Assembly: GCF_900129745.1 (NCBI RefSeq) | Contig: NZ_FQWS01000001.1 | Location: forward strand, 1,178,001 to 1,242,000 | From: Winogradskyella jejuensis | Lineage (GTDB): Bacteria; Bacteroidota; Bacteroidia; Flavobacteriales; Flavobacteriaceae | Direction: 5' to 3' | Length of the DNA stretch: 64,000 nucleotides | In this document: piece by piece, positions 44,149 through 52,838 of the stretch | Layout: each line of letters opens with the position of its first letter | How positions within the stretch are numbered: position 1 is the first letter of the stretch | The notes under the pieces: model-generated | What the model saw: only the letters and a program-made list of their open reading frames with translations | Databases searched by the model: none | Told to the model about the DNA's origin: nothing | Program-made: the position numbers and the translations under genes

Positions 44149-44403
44149 ATGGCACAACACATTTCAATTTTAAAAAATGATTTTCACCCAAAAATCAAAG
44201 AAACAATAATCAAAAGATTTTCAAAGAAAAATATAGGTTTAGCATCTTTAAAGTATCAAGAAATAAAAGATAAAGATTTAAAAATCAATAATTCTGATAG
44301 AGTTTTCATTAACAATCGAAAAATTAAGGGAAAACAAGAAATTTTTGAAATTCACTTTAATTCAGAAAAAAATAAAGTAGAAGAAATTTTTTGGGTAAAA
44401 TAG
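44149..44403 (+). CDS. Small protein of unknown function in the restriction-modification island
   Basis: An 84-aa basic protein (MAQHISILKNDFHPKIKETI), Lys/Ile rich and without a recognisable domain. It starts 2 bases after the PLD nuclease stop and its last 13 bases overlap the start of the AlwI-like gene in another frame. This packing between two nuclease genes argues that it is a real gene, perhaps an accessory or control factor, or that it exists to drive coupled translation of the next gene. Confidence 0.6.
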   Translation: MAQHISILKNDFHPKIKETIIKRFSKKNIGLASLKYQEIKDKDLKINNSDRVFINNRKIKGKQEIFEIHFNSEKNKVEEIFWVK

Positions 44404-45926
44404 CTTTTCAGACAGCAGTTAGGAATCCAGAGAGATATATTGATATATTAAGTGCTGTTGCTGAATTTGAAGGGACAGTACTGAATGATAAAAACCTAAT
44501 AAAAATTGTTTCTAAACTCTATCTTGAGGGCATAGTTTCAAGTAACGAAATTGAAATTACCGAAAACACAAAACTTGAAGATATAGAAAAGCAAGTTATC
44601 GAAGTAAATAGTACACGGAGAGCAGATGGTGGTTTTCCTGCTGGCTACGCTTCACGCTTTTGGACTTATATGCGAACACCCTCAGAATTAGGATTTGTTT
44701 ATGCCCAATACAATGACCAGTTTAAACTTTCAGCAATTTGTAAAAAATTAATCTCATCAGAAATTGATGAACAAGAGGCTTTTTCAATACAAGCAATAAA
44801 ATATAATCGTAAAAATCCTTATCGAAACGTAAGTAACGATTTTAACTTTTTCGTATTTATTCTAAATATTCTACTTGAATTAAGAAAGAATGGGAAGTCT
44901 TTAAGCTACGAACAATTAATTGTTTCTATGTTCAGTAAAAATGGTAATGTTAAAGAGTTTCTAACATTATTAGAGAATAATAAGTTTCAAGACTATGATG
45001 CTGTTTTTGATTTTGTTAAAAACGAATACAAAGTCAACACAAAATTTAAGACAATTACGCAAGATTATCCAGATGTTGTACGTAGGGTTTTTATAATTTC
45101 AGGTTTTATTTCTATTCGTTTTACAGGTAAGAAACTAATTCAAATTAACGAAAGTAAACTCACATACATAGAAAAACTTTTGAAGTTTGATTTCCAATTA
45201 AGTGAGGAAGAAAAATCAGTTGCAATTAAATATTTTGATAAACTTGACACGCAAAATGACGAATTGTTTGAACTAATAACTTCATTTAGGAAAGAAGACG
45301 TTATTGACGGAGAACAATATGTCAACAAAATTTACAGTATAATTGAAGATTATGGAATAAACGAAGAAATAATTGTTGAGAGTATTGAAAAAATCGGAAC
45401 AAGGAGGACAGTTATCGAAGAGTTTAAAGAAATTCCAGAACCACTAAAATTGGAATTTTTCATATCAATTTTAATAGCTTTAAAATACGGAAAGGAATAT
45501 GCTATTAGACCAAATTATAAAGCTGACCACATTGGTAAACCGTATTCACACGCACCTGGAAACAAAGGAGACATTGAGATTTTCTCTAAAGAATTATATT
45601 GGCTGATAGAAGTAACACTAATTAGAAATAAAACTCAACAGCTAAATCACGAAACTGCTAATGTTATTAGACATTTGTATTCAAACGAGGAGTTTGATGA
45701 TAGGTTGATAAAATATTTATCATTTGTTGCACCAACAATTCATCAAGACGTTCGTGAATTTTTTGATTTTTCAATTGTAAGAAGTAAATCAAACGAATAT
45801 GACGTTAATATCAAACCTTACGATTTGAATGAGTTTGTCGATGTAACTATGGTTAGCGAAAATTTTGACGATATGAGAAATTATACAAATAATGTGATTG
45901 AAAATTTTAAAAATAATCTGAATTGA
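44391..45926 (+). CDS. AlwI-family type II restriction endonuclease
   Basis: A 511-aa protein. Residues 6-48 (FQTAVRNPERYIDILSAVAE, FEGTVLND) match the N-terminal signature of the AlwI/MlyI/PleI/BspD6I restriction enzymes, DNA-binding winged-helix proteins that cut at a distance from asymmetric sites such as GGATC or GAGTC. The C-terminal nuclease core is GNKGDIEIFSKELYWLIEVT, with D394 and E407-V-T409 as PD-(D/E)xK-like residues, followed by NKTQQLNHET. The only possible start is TTG at 44391: an in-frame TAA lies six codons upstream and the next ATG is near residue 94. Recognition site is not predictable. Confidence 0.8.
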   Translation: MGKIAFQTAVRNPERYIDILSAVAEFEGTVLNDKNLIKIVSKLYLEGIVSSNEIEITENTKLEDIEKQVIEVNSTRRADGGFPAGYASRFWTYMRTPSELGFVYAQYNDQFKLSAICKKLISSEIDEQEAFSIQAIKYNRKNPYRNVSNDFNFFVFILNILLELRKNGKSLSYEQLIVSMFSKNGNVKEFLTLLENNKFQDYDAVFDFVKNEYKVNTKFKTITQDYPDVVRRVFIISGFISIRFTGKKLIQINESKLTYIEKLLKFDFQLSEEEKSVAIKYFDKLDTQNDELFELITSFRKEDVIDGEQYVNKIYSIIEDYGINEEIIVESIEKIGTRRTVIEEFKEIPEPLKLEFFISILIALKYGKEYAIRPNYKADHIGKPYSHAPGNKGDIEIFSKELYWLIEVTLIRNKTQQLNHETANVIRHLYSNEEFDDRLIKYLSFVAPTIHQDVREFFDFSIVRSKSNEYDVNIKPYDLNEFVDVTMVSENFDDMRNYTNNVIENFKNNLN

Positions 45927-45935
45927 GTCAACGCT

Positions 45936-46004
45936 CAAAGACATACACATTTGCAATTCGCTTCATTCAACACAAGCCCAAAATTTCATAAGAGTATGTC
46001 TTTG
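45936..46004. repeat. Long-loop inverted repeat at the right edge of the island
   Basis: CAAAGACATAC (45936-45946) and GTATGTCTTTG (45994-46004) are perfect 11-bp inverted arms around 47 bases, with further partial complementarity outside (TCAA near 45928, TTGA near 46015). It begins 10 bases after the AlwI-like stop. Without a T-run it is not a standard terminator; it could mark a recombination boundary. Confidence 0.5.
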
Positions 46005-46069
46005 CAAACTTTGATTGACATTCTGAATGAAAAAAGCTAGTTTACTAGCATATGTAAAAAACAAGCGGT

Positions 46070-46363
46070 TTAATTCCTAAAATTTATCCTATCGCGAATA
46101 CCACCACTTTCTCGGTGAATAATCACATCAGCTTTCTTGCGTTTGGCAATGGTTTTGGCTTTGTTAATAGCGGTAGATTGCTTGCGATGTTTGGAGGTAA
46201 TGCGTTTGTTGCCTTCGCGCCGTACAGCCCAACCGTCTTCGTAAGGCACCACATGTTGATGCCATGTACGGTTTTTAGATGCTGAGCCTGTTGAAGCACC
46301 TAAAGCTTCAAGAATAACCTTGATGATATCAACTATAGTTTTTGACCACGACCTAGAAGGCAT
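46070..46363 (-). CDS. DUF2188 domain protein
   Basis: A 97-aa basic protein. Residues about 34-97 are the DUF2188 domain (HVVPYEDGWAVRREGNKR, KQSTAINKAKTIAKRKKAD, VIIHRESGGIRDRINF), a small fold often found in stress or phage-associated contexts and of unknown function. The N-terminal 33 residues are not part of the domain; residues 22-28 (GASTGSA) are encoded by a palindromic repeat, so this N-terminal extension may be a repeat insertion product or the true start may lie further in. Confidence 0.8.
   Translation of the reverse strand: MPSRSWSKTIVDIIKVILEALGASTGSASKNRTWHQHVVPYEDGWAVRREGNKRITSKHRKQSTAINKAKTIAKRKKADVIIHRESGGIRDRINFRN
46280..46298. repeat. GAGCCTGTTGA-loop palindrome inside the DUF2188 gene
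   Basis: TGCT-GAGCCTGTTGA-AGCA, perfect 4-bp stem with one loop change from the family (C to T). It lies in frame within the DUF2188 reading frame. Confidence 0.7.
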
Positions 46364-46374
46364 ATACTTAAGAA

Positions 46375-47667
46375 TTACGAGTTCATCAAATCTTCAATTT
46401 CTTCAATGGCAATAGGGATATTTCTCATAAGGTTAAACGGCTCACCAGACTCTTGAATTACCACATCGTCTTCTAAACGAATACCAAAACCTTCGTCAGG
46501 TATGTAAATTCCAGGTTCTACTGTAAACACTTGGTTTGCTTGCATTGGTTCATGAAGCAACCCGTAATCGTGGGTGTCTAAACCTATATGGTGACTAGTG
46601 CCGTGCATAAAGTATTTTTTGTAGGCTGGCCAATCTGGATTTTCGTTTTGTACATCGGCTTTATCAATTAAGCCTAGACCCAATAATTCTGAGGTCATGA
46701 GTTTACCAACTTCTACATGATAGTCTTCCCAATATGCACCAGGAACGAGCATCTTTGTCGCTTCGTCTTTCACCCGATTTACAGCATTATAGACTTGCTT
46801 TTGTCGGTCTGTAAAACGACCAGAAACTGGTATAGTTCTGGTCATATCGCTACTGTAATTGGCATATTCTGCACCAACATCAAGCAGAATTAAATCGCCT
46901 GCTTTGCATTGTTGGTTATTTTCAATGTAATGCAATACGTTAGCATTATTCCCTGAAGCTATGATTGGTGTGTAAGCAAAACCTTTAGAACGGTTATTTA
47001 AAAACTCGTGCATAAACTCGGCTTCGATATTGTATTCCCAAACATTTGGTTTTACAAAATTAAGCACACGTCTAAACCCTTTTTCGGTAATATCACAGGC
47101 TTTTTGCATTAAGTCCAATTCAATTTGGTCTTTTACAGAACGTAAACGTTGTAAGATGGGATTGCTTTTGGCTACACTATGCGCAGGATATTTGTCTTTT
47201 AGCCATTTGGTAAAACGGTCTTCACGTGTTTCGGTTTCTACATTGGCACGGTAATGCTCGTTGGTATTAATGTAAACCGTTTCGGCTTGTGTCATTAACT
47301 CAAACATGACTTTTTCTAGGTCTTGTAACCAATACACGGTTTTAACACCAGAGGTTTCAAAGGCCTTTTCTTTGGTGAGTTTTTCGCCTTCCCAAACAGC
47401 AATATGTTCATTTGTTTCTTTAAGAAATAAGATTTCGCGATGTTTTGCTTTTGGACAATCTGGGAATAGCACCAAAATACTTTCTTCTTGGTCAACGCCA
47501 CTGAGGTAAAAAATATCACGATGTTGCGCAAAAGGTAAGGTGCTATCTGCACTAACAGGATAGATGTCGTTAGAATTAAAAACGGCTAAACTGTTTGGCG
47601 TCATTGCAGCCATAAAGTTCTTACGGTTTTTTATAAAGAGCTGGCGGTCGATTAAATCGTATTTCAT
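46375..47667 (-). CDS. pepP: Aminopeptidase P family Xaa-Pro peptidase
   Basis: Removes N-terminal residues before proline. From the ATG at 47667 the protein is 430 aa with the AMP_N domain (about 1-140) and the pita-bread metallopeptidase domain. Dinuclear metal ligands are visible: Asp in ILLDVGAEYANYSSDMTRT (two), His in FMHGTSHHIGLDTHD, Glu in FTVEPGIYIPDEG and Glu in GIRLEDDVVI. No signal peptide, so cytosolic. The upstream extension to 47736 begins with TTG and is not expected. It lies 11 bases after the DUF2188 gene start on the same strand. Confidence 0.93.
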   Translation of the reverse strand: MKYDLIDRQLFIKNRKNFMAAMTPNSLAVFNSNDIYPVSADSTLPFAQHRDIFYLSGVDQEESILVLFPDCPKAKHREILFLKETNEHIAVWEGEKLTKEKAFETSGVKTVYWLQDLEKVMFELMTQAETVYINTNEHYRANVETETREDRFTKWLKDKYPAHSVAKSNPILQRLRSVKDQIELDLMQKACDITEKGFRRVLNFVKPNVWEYNIEAEFMHEFLNNRSKGFAYTPIIASGNNANVLHYIENNQQCKAGDLILLDVGAEYANYSSDMTRTIPVSGRFTDRQKQVYNAVNRVKDEATKMLVPGAYWEDYHVEVGKLMTSELLGLGLIDKADVQNENPDWPAYKKYFMHGTSHHIGLDTHDYGLLHEPMQANQVFTVEPGIYIPDEGFGIRLEDDVVIQESGEPFNLMRNIPIAIEEIEDLMNS

Positions 47668-47842
47668 GAGTAATGATTTTCTGTCTGTTTGAACTAACGG
47701 TATTGTGTAATTCGTAATCGTTTCAAAAATAAACAATCAAAGCTATAAGCAAAAGCAAAGCAGACATTCTGTTAAACTTTTATTAGCAATTTTGAAGCTG
47801 AAAAGAGATTGGTTAATTTCATGCCACTAAAAAACCACCACC

Positions 47843-50686
47843 ATGAACTATTTTAAAATATTCTCATTTTTTCTTTTTATCTCTTCAGTTTTAGGATTTG
47901 CACAACAACCTGCAACATCTGCCGAAACTATAAAAGCGGCCTTAGAGCAAAAACGCCAAATGACCGAAAACTCATTGGTAAAAAATGTGCCTTTTAAAAA
48001 CATTGGGCCAACCATAATGAGTGGTCGTGTAGTCGATGTCGATGTTAATCCAGAAAGGCCATCGGAATTTTACGTAGGCTACGCGTCTGGAGGTGTTTGG
48101 CATACAACAAATAATGGGACGACTTTCGAGCCAATTTTAGATTCATCAGATACTCAAAATGTAGGTGATATTGCTGTGCATTGGTCAACTCGCACCATTT
48201 ATGTAGGTACAGGTGAGAATAATGCGTCGCGAAGCTCTTATGCAGGTATAGGTATTTTAAAATCTACGGATAATGGTAAGTCTTGGGGAAATTTGGGTCT
48301 GATGGACGCACATCATTTTGCGCCGATATTAATTCATCCAGAAAACCCTGATGTGGTCGTTGTTGGCGCAACGGGACATTTATATTCTGAAAATGATGAA
48401 CGAGGTATTTACAAAACTACCGATGGCGGAAAAACATGGAAACAAACGCTTTTTGTAGATAATATGAGCGGTATTATAGACTTACAACAAAATCCAAATA
48501 ATTACAACGTTATGTTTGCTACATCGTGGACAAAAGACCGTAAAGCATGGAATTTTACAGGTAATGGAAGCAACTCTGCCATTTATAAAAGTACTGATGC
48601 TGGCGAAACGTGGACAAAAGTTTCAACGGCTTCAAGCGGTTTCCCTACTGGCGAAGGTGTTGGACGTATTGGTGTTGCTGTTTTTGATGATAATACAGTG
48701 TATGCCATACATGATAGCCAATTCCGAAGACCAGACGATAAAAAGAAATCGGACAGTCGAGGATTAACAAAAGACGATTTTAAATCCATGTCTAATGCTG
48801 AATTTTTGGCACTTGATGACAAAAAATTAAACACGTTTTTAAAGACCAATGGCTTCCAAGAAAAATACCGTGCTGAGAATGTAAAGCAAATGGTACGTAG
48901 TGGAAATGTAAAGCCGATAGATTTAGCTAAGTATTTGGAAGATGCCAACTCTATGTTGTTTGATACACCTGTCGTTGGTGCAGAAGTTTACAAAAGTACC
49001 GATGGTGGAAAAACTTGGAAGAAAACACATGACGATTATTTAGATGGCATTTATTTTAGTTACGGGTATTATTTTGGGCATATCCATGTATCGCCAGCGG
49101 ATGCTAATCATATTTACATTTATGGCGTGCCGATTTTAAAGTCTAAAGACGGCGGAAAAACATTCAAATCTATTAGTGCTGAGAATGTTCACGCGGACCA
49201 TCATGCGCTTTGGATTAATCCTAAGAATCCAAATCACTTAGTAAATGGTAATGACGGTGGTGTTAATATTACCTACGACGATGGCGAAAATTGGATTAAA
49301 AACAATTCGCCTTCAGTTGGGCAATTTTATGCGATTAATGTCGACAATGAAAAGCCCTATAATGTTTATGGCGGTTTACAAGATAACGGCGTTTGGAAAG
49401 GGGCTAATAATGCTCGTGAAGATAAAGGCTGGCATCAGCGTGGACAGTATCCTTGGAAATCAATCATGGGTGGCGATGGCATGCAAATTCAGATAGATAG
49501 CAGAAACTCAAACACAGTTTATACAGGCTATCAGTTTGGAAATTATTTTCGATTAAATCTAGAAACCGGTGACCAAAAGTACATTCAGCCAAAGCATACT
49601 TTAGGCGAGAATCCATACCGTTTTAATTGGCAAACCCCAATATTATTATCACCACATAATCAGGATATTTTATATCTCGGTGGCAATAAATTGATGCGCA
49701 GTATGAATCAAGGCGACGATTGGGAAGCTATAAGTGACGACTTAACTAATGGTGGTAAAAAAGGAAACGTAGCTTACGGTACATTGGCAACCATTAGCGA
49801 AAGCCCGTTTAAATTTGGTTTAATTTATACTGGTAGTGACGATGGACTAGTGCACGTTACTAAAGATGCAGGTGGCAGTTGGACTAATATTTCAGCAGGA
49901 TTTCCAAAAGATTTATGGGTAAGTCGTGTTGTGGCGTCTCAGCACAAAAAAGAACGTGTTTATGTGACACTTAATGGATACCGTTGGGACGATTTTAAAG
50001 TGTATGCTTACATGAGCGATAATTATGGACAAACTTGGAAAGACATTTCTGGCAATATACCAGCATCGCCAGTAAATGTAATTACTGAAGATTCTGAAAA
50101 TGAAAATATCCTGTATTTAGGAACAGATAATGGAGCATATGTCTCTTTCAATCAAGGCGAAAGTTGGGAAGTCTTTTCTAATGGCGTGCCTAATGTTGCA
50201 GTCCATGATATTGTTCTTCAGCCTGAAGCAAAAGACCTATTATTAGGTACACATGGAAGAAGTATTTACAAGGCAAATGTAGCGCCTTTGCAAATGATGG
50301 ATTCTAAAATGAATTCTGAAGCTGTTACGCTTTTCAAAATAAATCCAATCCGCTATTCTAGCCGTTGGGGAAGCTCATGGAGCAAATGGTTAGACGCATA
50401 CGAGCCTGAAACAACAATTCAGTTTTTTAGCAATTCAAAAGAAGAAAAAGTAATTAAAATCCTATCAGAAAAAGGTGCTGAGTTAAATAGAATGACTGTC
50501 AGTGTAGATAAAGGTTTTAACTACATTGATTATAACTTGGAGTTGTCTAAAAAAGGAAGAAAAGCATTGCTGAAAGAGAACACCAGTATTGATGTTAATG
50601 AGGCAAGCAACGGAAAATATTACCTTCCTAAAGGCACTTATTCTATAGATATCGAAGGCGTTAAAACAGATTTAGTAATTAAGTAA
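47843..50686 (+). CDS. Exported BNR/sortilin-like repeat protein
   Basis: A 947-aa protein with a signal peptide (about 1-20, FLFISSVLGFAQ). It holds many Asp-box (BNR) motifs: STDNGKSW, TTDGGKTW, STDAGETW, STDGGKTW, SKDGGKTF, YDDGENW, DAGGSW, SDNYGQTW and NQGESW, arranged over two beta-propellers as in VPS10/sortilin-type glycosyl-hydrolase-like proteins. The region around 310-370 is an insertion rich in Lys/Asp. No type IX secretion C-terminal domain is evident, so it is likely periplasmic. Often annotated as glycosyl hydrolase, but no catalytic residues can be assigned. Confidence 0.82.
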   Translation: MNYFKIFSFFLFISSVLGFAQQPATSAETIKAALEQKRQMTENSLVKNVPFKNIGPTIMSGRVVDVDVNPERPSEFYVGYASGGVWHTTNNGTTFEPILDSSDTQNVGDIAVHWSTRTIYVGTGENNASRSSYAGIGILKSTDNGKSWGNLGLMDAHHFAPILIHPENPDVVVVGATGHLYSENDERGIYKTTDGGKTWKQTLFVDNMSGIIDLQQNPNNYNVMFATSWTKDRKAWNFTGNGSNSAIYKSTDAGETWTKVSTASSGFPTGEGVGRIGVAVFDDNTVYAIHDSQFRRPDDKKKSDSRGLTKDDFKSMSNAEFLALDDKKLNTFLKTNGFQEKYRAENVKQMVRSGNVKPIDLAKYLEDANSMLFDTPVVGAEVYKSTDGGKTWKKTHDDYLDGIYFSYGYYFGHIHVSPADANHIYIYGVPILKSKDGGKTFKSISAENVHADHHALWINPKNPNHLVNGNDGGVNITYDDGENWIKNNSPSVGQFYAINVDNEKPYNVYGGLQDNGVWKGANNAREDKGWHQRGQYPWKSIMGGDGMQIQIDSRNSNTVYTGYQFGNYFRLNLETGDQKYIQPKHTLGENPYRFNWQTPILLSPHNQDILYLGGNKLMRSMNQGDDWEAISDDLTNGGKKGNVAYGTLATISESPFKFGLIYTGSDDGLVHVTKDAGGSWTNISAGFPKDLWVSRVVASQHKKERVYVTLNGYRWDDFKVYAYMSDNYGQTWKDISGNIPASPVNVITEDSENENILYLGTDNGAYVSFNQGESWEVFSNGVPNVAVHDIVLQPEAKDLLLGTHGRSIYKANVAPLQMMDSKMNSEAVTLFKINPIRYSSRWGSSWSKWLDAYEPETTIQFFSNSKEEKVIKILSEKGAELNRMTVSVDKGFNYIDYNLELSKKGRKALLKENTSIDVNEASNGKYYLPKGTYSIDIEGVKTDLVIK

Positions 50687-50789
50687 AAACGTACAGAATT
50701 TAGTTAAATTAAACTAAAAACGATGGTTTAACGTTTAAGAAGTGATTAGGTTTGTTTGCCTAACGGATAATCATCAATCATTGTTACAC

Positions 50790-52040
50790 ATGTTAAACCG
50801 CTATTTACTTATCGCATGTCTATGCGTCTCGTTTATTTCATTTTCACAAGAAGAAACAGTTGAGCAAGTCAAGATTTTTCTCGATTGTGACCGCTGCGAT
50901 GACGAATTTCAACGACAAAACTTAGGAAACGTCCAATTTGTAAGAGATCAAGATTTAAGTGACGTCCATATCTTTGTGGTAACACAACGAAATGGTGCTG
51001 GTGGGCGGAGTTATGAGATGGATTTTATAGGTAAGAATACGTTTGAAGCCATTAATTACAAATTAAGTTTTTCCACAGATGCAAACATGACCAATGATGA
51101 GGTTAGAAAGCGTGTTTTAGAATATTTAAAGCTTGGTTTAGTGCGTTTTTGGATTGCAAAAGGAACCATTTCGGAAGTTGCAGTAAATGTTCCAACACCA
51201 GAAAATGAAGAAGAGGAAGTTGAAGAAGAAGATCCTTGGAATTACTGGTTATTTCGTGTGGGAGCCAACGGCTTTTTTAATGGACAAGAGCTTAATAATA
51301 GAAGTAATTTTAATGTAAATGCTTCGGCAAGACGCGTTACAGAAAAGAATAAATTTTCATTATTTCTACGTTATGGCGAAAACAGGTCCACATTTACATT
51401 TATAAATGATTTAGATGAAGAAGAAGACTTTAAAGTGTTTAATAATAATAAACGTTTAAATGTTAATGATGTTCTAAGCATCAATGACCATTGGTCTTAC
51501 GGTTTCTTTGGGAGCTTAGGGACTTCAACGTTTAGTAATTTCGATTTATTTGCAACATTTAGACCAGCATTAGAGTATAGTTTTTTTGATTATGTAGATT
51601 CTGCAAAAAAGCAACTGACCATTTCTTACCGAAACGGAATTAGATATAACGAATATATAGAGCGTACTGTTTTTAATGAGACAGAAGAGCTTCTTTGGGA
51701 GCATGGAGTTCAACTTGGAGGCCGTATAAATCAGGAATGGGGTACAGTCAATGCAGAAATCTCATTTAACCAGTTTTTAAATGACCCAACACTGAATGCA
51801 ACAAATTTCTTTTTAAGTACTAATGTGCGCCTGTTTAAAGGTTTTAATTTTAATGTCAGCGGCAGTTATTCTATAACAAGAAACCAAGTAAATATTCCCG
51901 GTGGCGACCTAACCGTCGAAGAGTTATTACTACAACAACAACAGCTTCAATCGGGTTATAATTATTTTGTAAGTGTTGGATTTAATTATGCTTTTGGTTC
52001 TATTTACAATACGATAGTTAATCCGCGTTTTGATTTTTAA
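50790..52040 (+). CDS. Outer-membrane beta-barrel protein of unknown function
   Basis: A 416-aa protein from the ATG at 50790, with signal peptide MLNRYLLIACLCVSFISFSQ. The N-terminal domain (about 21-140) includes VKIFLDCDRCDDEFQRQ and DVHIFVVTQRNGAGGRSY, a soluble periplasmic module with a CxxC pair; an acidic hinge of Glu residues follows, then a strand-rich barrel ending in the C-terminal strand VSVGFNYAFGSIYNTIVNPRFDF (written here in parts: YFVSVGFNYAFGS, IVNPRFDF). I do not recognise the family. It is 103 bases after the BNR gene. Confidence 0.7.
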   Translation: MLNRYLLIACLCVSFISFSQEETVEQVKIFLDCDRCDDEFQRQNLGNVQFVRDQDLSDVHIFVVTQRNGAGGRSYEMDFIGKNTFEAINYKLSFSTDANMTNDEVRKRVLEYLKLGLVRFWIAKGTISEVAVNVPTPENEEEEVEEEDPWNYWLFRVGANGFFNGQELNNRSNFNVNASARRVTEKNKFSLFLRYGENRSTFTFINDLDEEEDFKVFNNNKRLNVNDVLSINDHWSYGFFGSLGTSTFSNFDLFATFRPALEYSFFDYVDSAKKQLTISYRNGIRYNEYIERTVFNETEELLWEHGVQLGGRINQEWGTVNAEISFNQFLNDPTLNATNFFLSTNVRLFKGFNFNVSGSYSITRNQVNIPGGDLTVEELLLQQQQLQSGYNYFVSVGFNYAFGSIYNTIVNPRFDF

Positions 52041-52079
52041 TTAAAACGATTCTAAATAAGTGATTAGAAGTCGTCTCAG

Positions 52080-52110
52080 TTGTCAAAACGCCATTTGAGC
52101 AGTATCTTTG
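52080..52110 (+). promoter_or_regulatory. sdhC promoter
   Basis: TTG (52080-52082), a 20-base spacer and TATCTTTG (52103-52110) match both Bacteroidota boxes; the leader to the sdhC ATG is about 25 bases. The TTG that could extend the sdhC frame upstream is this -33 box. Confidence 0.7.
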
Positions 52111-52139
52111 CAGGACTAACTTATAAGAATAAATCTACA

Positions 52140-52826
52140 ATGAGCGGAATTTTAAATTCGTCAATAGGAAGAAAGTTTGCCATGGCACTTTCGGCACTCT
52201 TTCTAATGGTTTTTTTACTACAACATTTTTCAATTAATATTTTATCGGTTTTTAGTCCAGACACCTTCAATGAGGTTTCGCATTTTATGGGAACATTTTG
52301 GGTAGTACAGTACTTATTACAACCTGTATTGATTTTTGGTGTGGTGTTTCATTTTGTAATGGGCTTTGTGTTAGAATACCAAAACAATAAAGCAAGAAAG
52401 GTTGGTTATGCAAAAACAAGTCGTGCTGCAAACTCAACTTGGATGAGTAGAAACATGTTATTAACGGGTCTTGTGGTATTAGCATTTTTAGCCTTGCACA
52501 TGTATGATTTTTGGGTTCACGAAATGCAGGTAAAATATATCCAAGGCGATATGTCTGGTCTTATTAATCCAGATAATGCAGAATCAGGATTTAGATATTA
52601 CGAAGAGCTACGCGAGAAGTTTGTTGACCCAATAAGAGTCGGATTCTATGCTGTCTCTTTTGTACTGTTAGCATTACATTTATTGCACGGTTTTAATTCG
52701 GCGTTTCAATCCGTTGGCGCAAATAATAAATATGTAAAAGGACTTAAAGGCTTTAGCAAAGTGTATGCTATCGGAATTCCTGTAGGATTTATTTTTATAG
52801 CTTTATTTCATCACTTCACCCACTAA
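52140..52826 (+). CDS. sdhC: Succinate dehydrogenase cytochrome b subunit
   Basis: The 228-aa membrane anchor of succinate:quinone reductase, of the single-polypeptide, five-helix diheme type found in Bacteroidota (no separate SdhD). Five hydrophobic segments are visible, with helix histidines QHFSIN, FHFVMGF, ALHMYDFWVH and LHLLHGFNSAF as candidate heme ligands. The start MSGILNSSIGRKFAMALSAL is typical. sdhA begins 12 bases downstream. Confidence 0.94.
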   Translation: MSGILNSSIGRKFAMALSALFLMVFLLQHFSINILSVFSPDTFNEVSHFMGTFWVVQYLLQPVLIFGVVFHFVMGFVLEYQNNKARKVGYAKTSRAANSTWMSRNMLLTGLVVLAFLALHMYDFWVHEMQVKYIQGDMSGLINPDNAESGFRYYEELREKFVDPIRVGFYAVSFVLLALHLLHGFNSAFQSVGANNKYVKGLKGFSKVYAIGIPVGFIFIALFHHFTH

Positions 52827-52838
52827 AAAAATTAGACA

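Noticed and set aside
45927..46020. Integron attC site
   Set aside because: A large imperfect palindrome is present, but the GTTRRRY and RYYYAAC core sites are missing and no integrase or cassette array is seen.
52080..52139. 20-codon extension of sdhC
   Set aside because: It begins at a TTG that is the promoter -33 box and contains the -7 box TATCTTTG.
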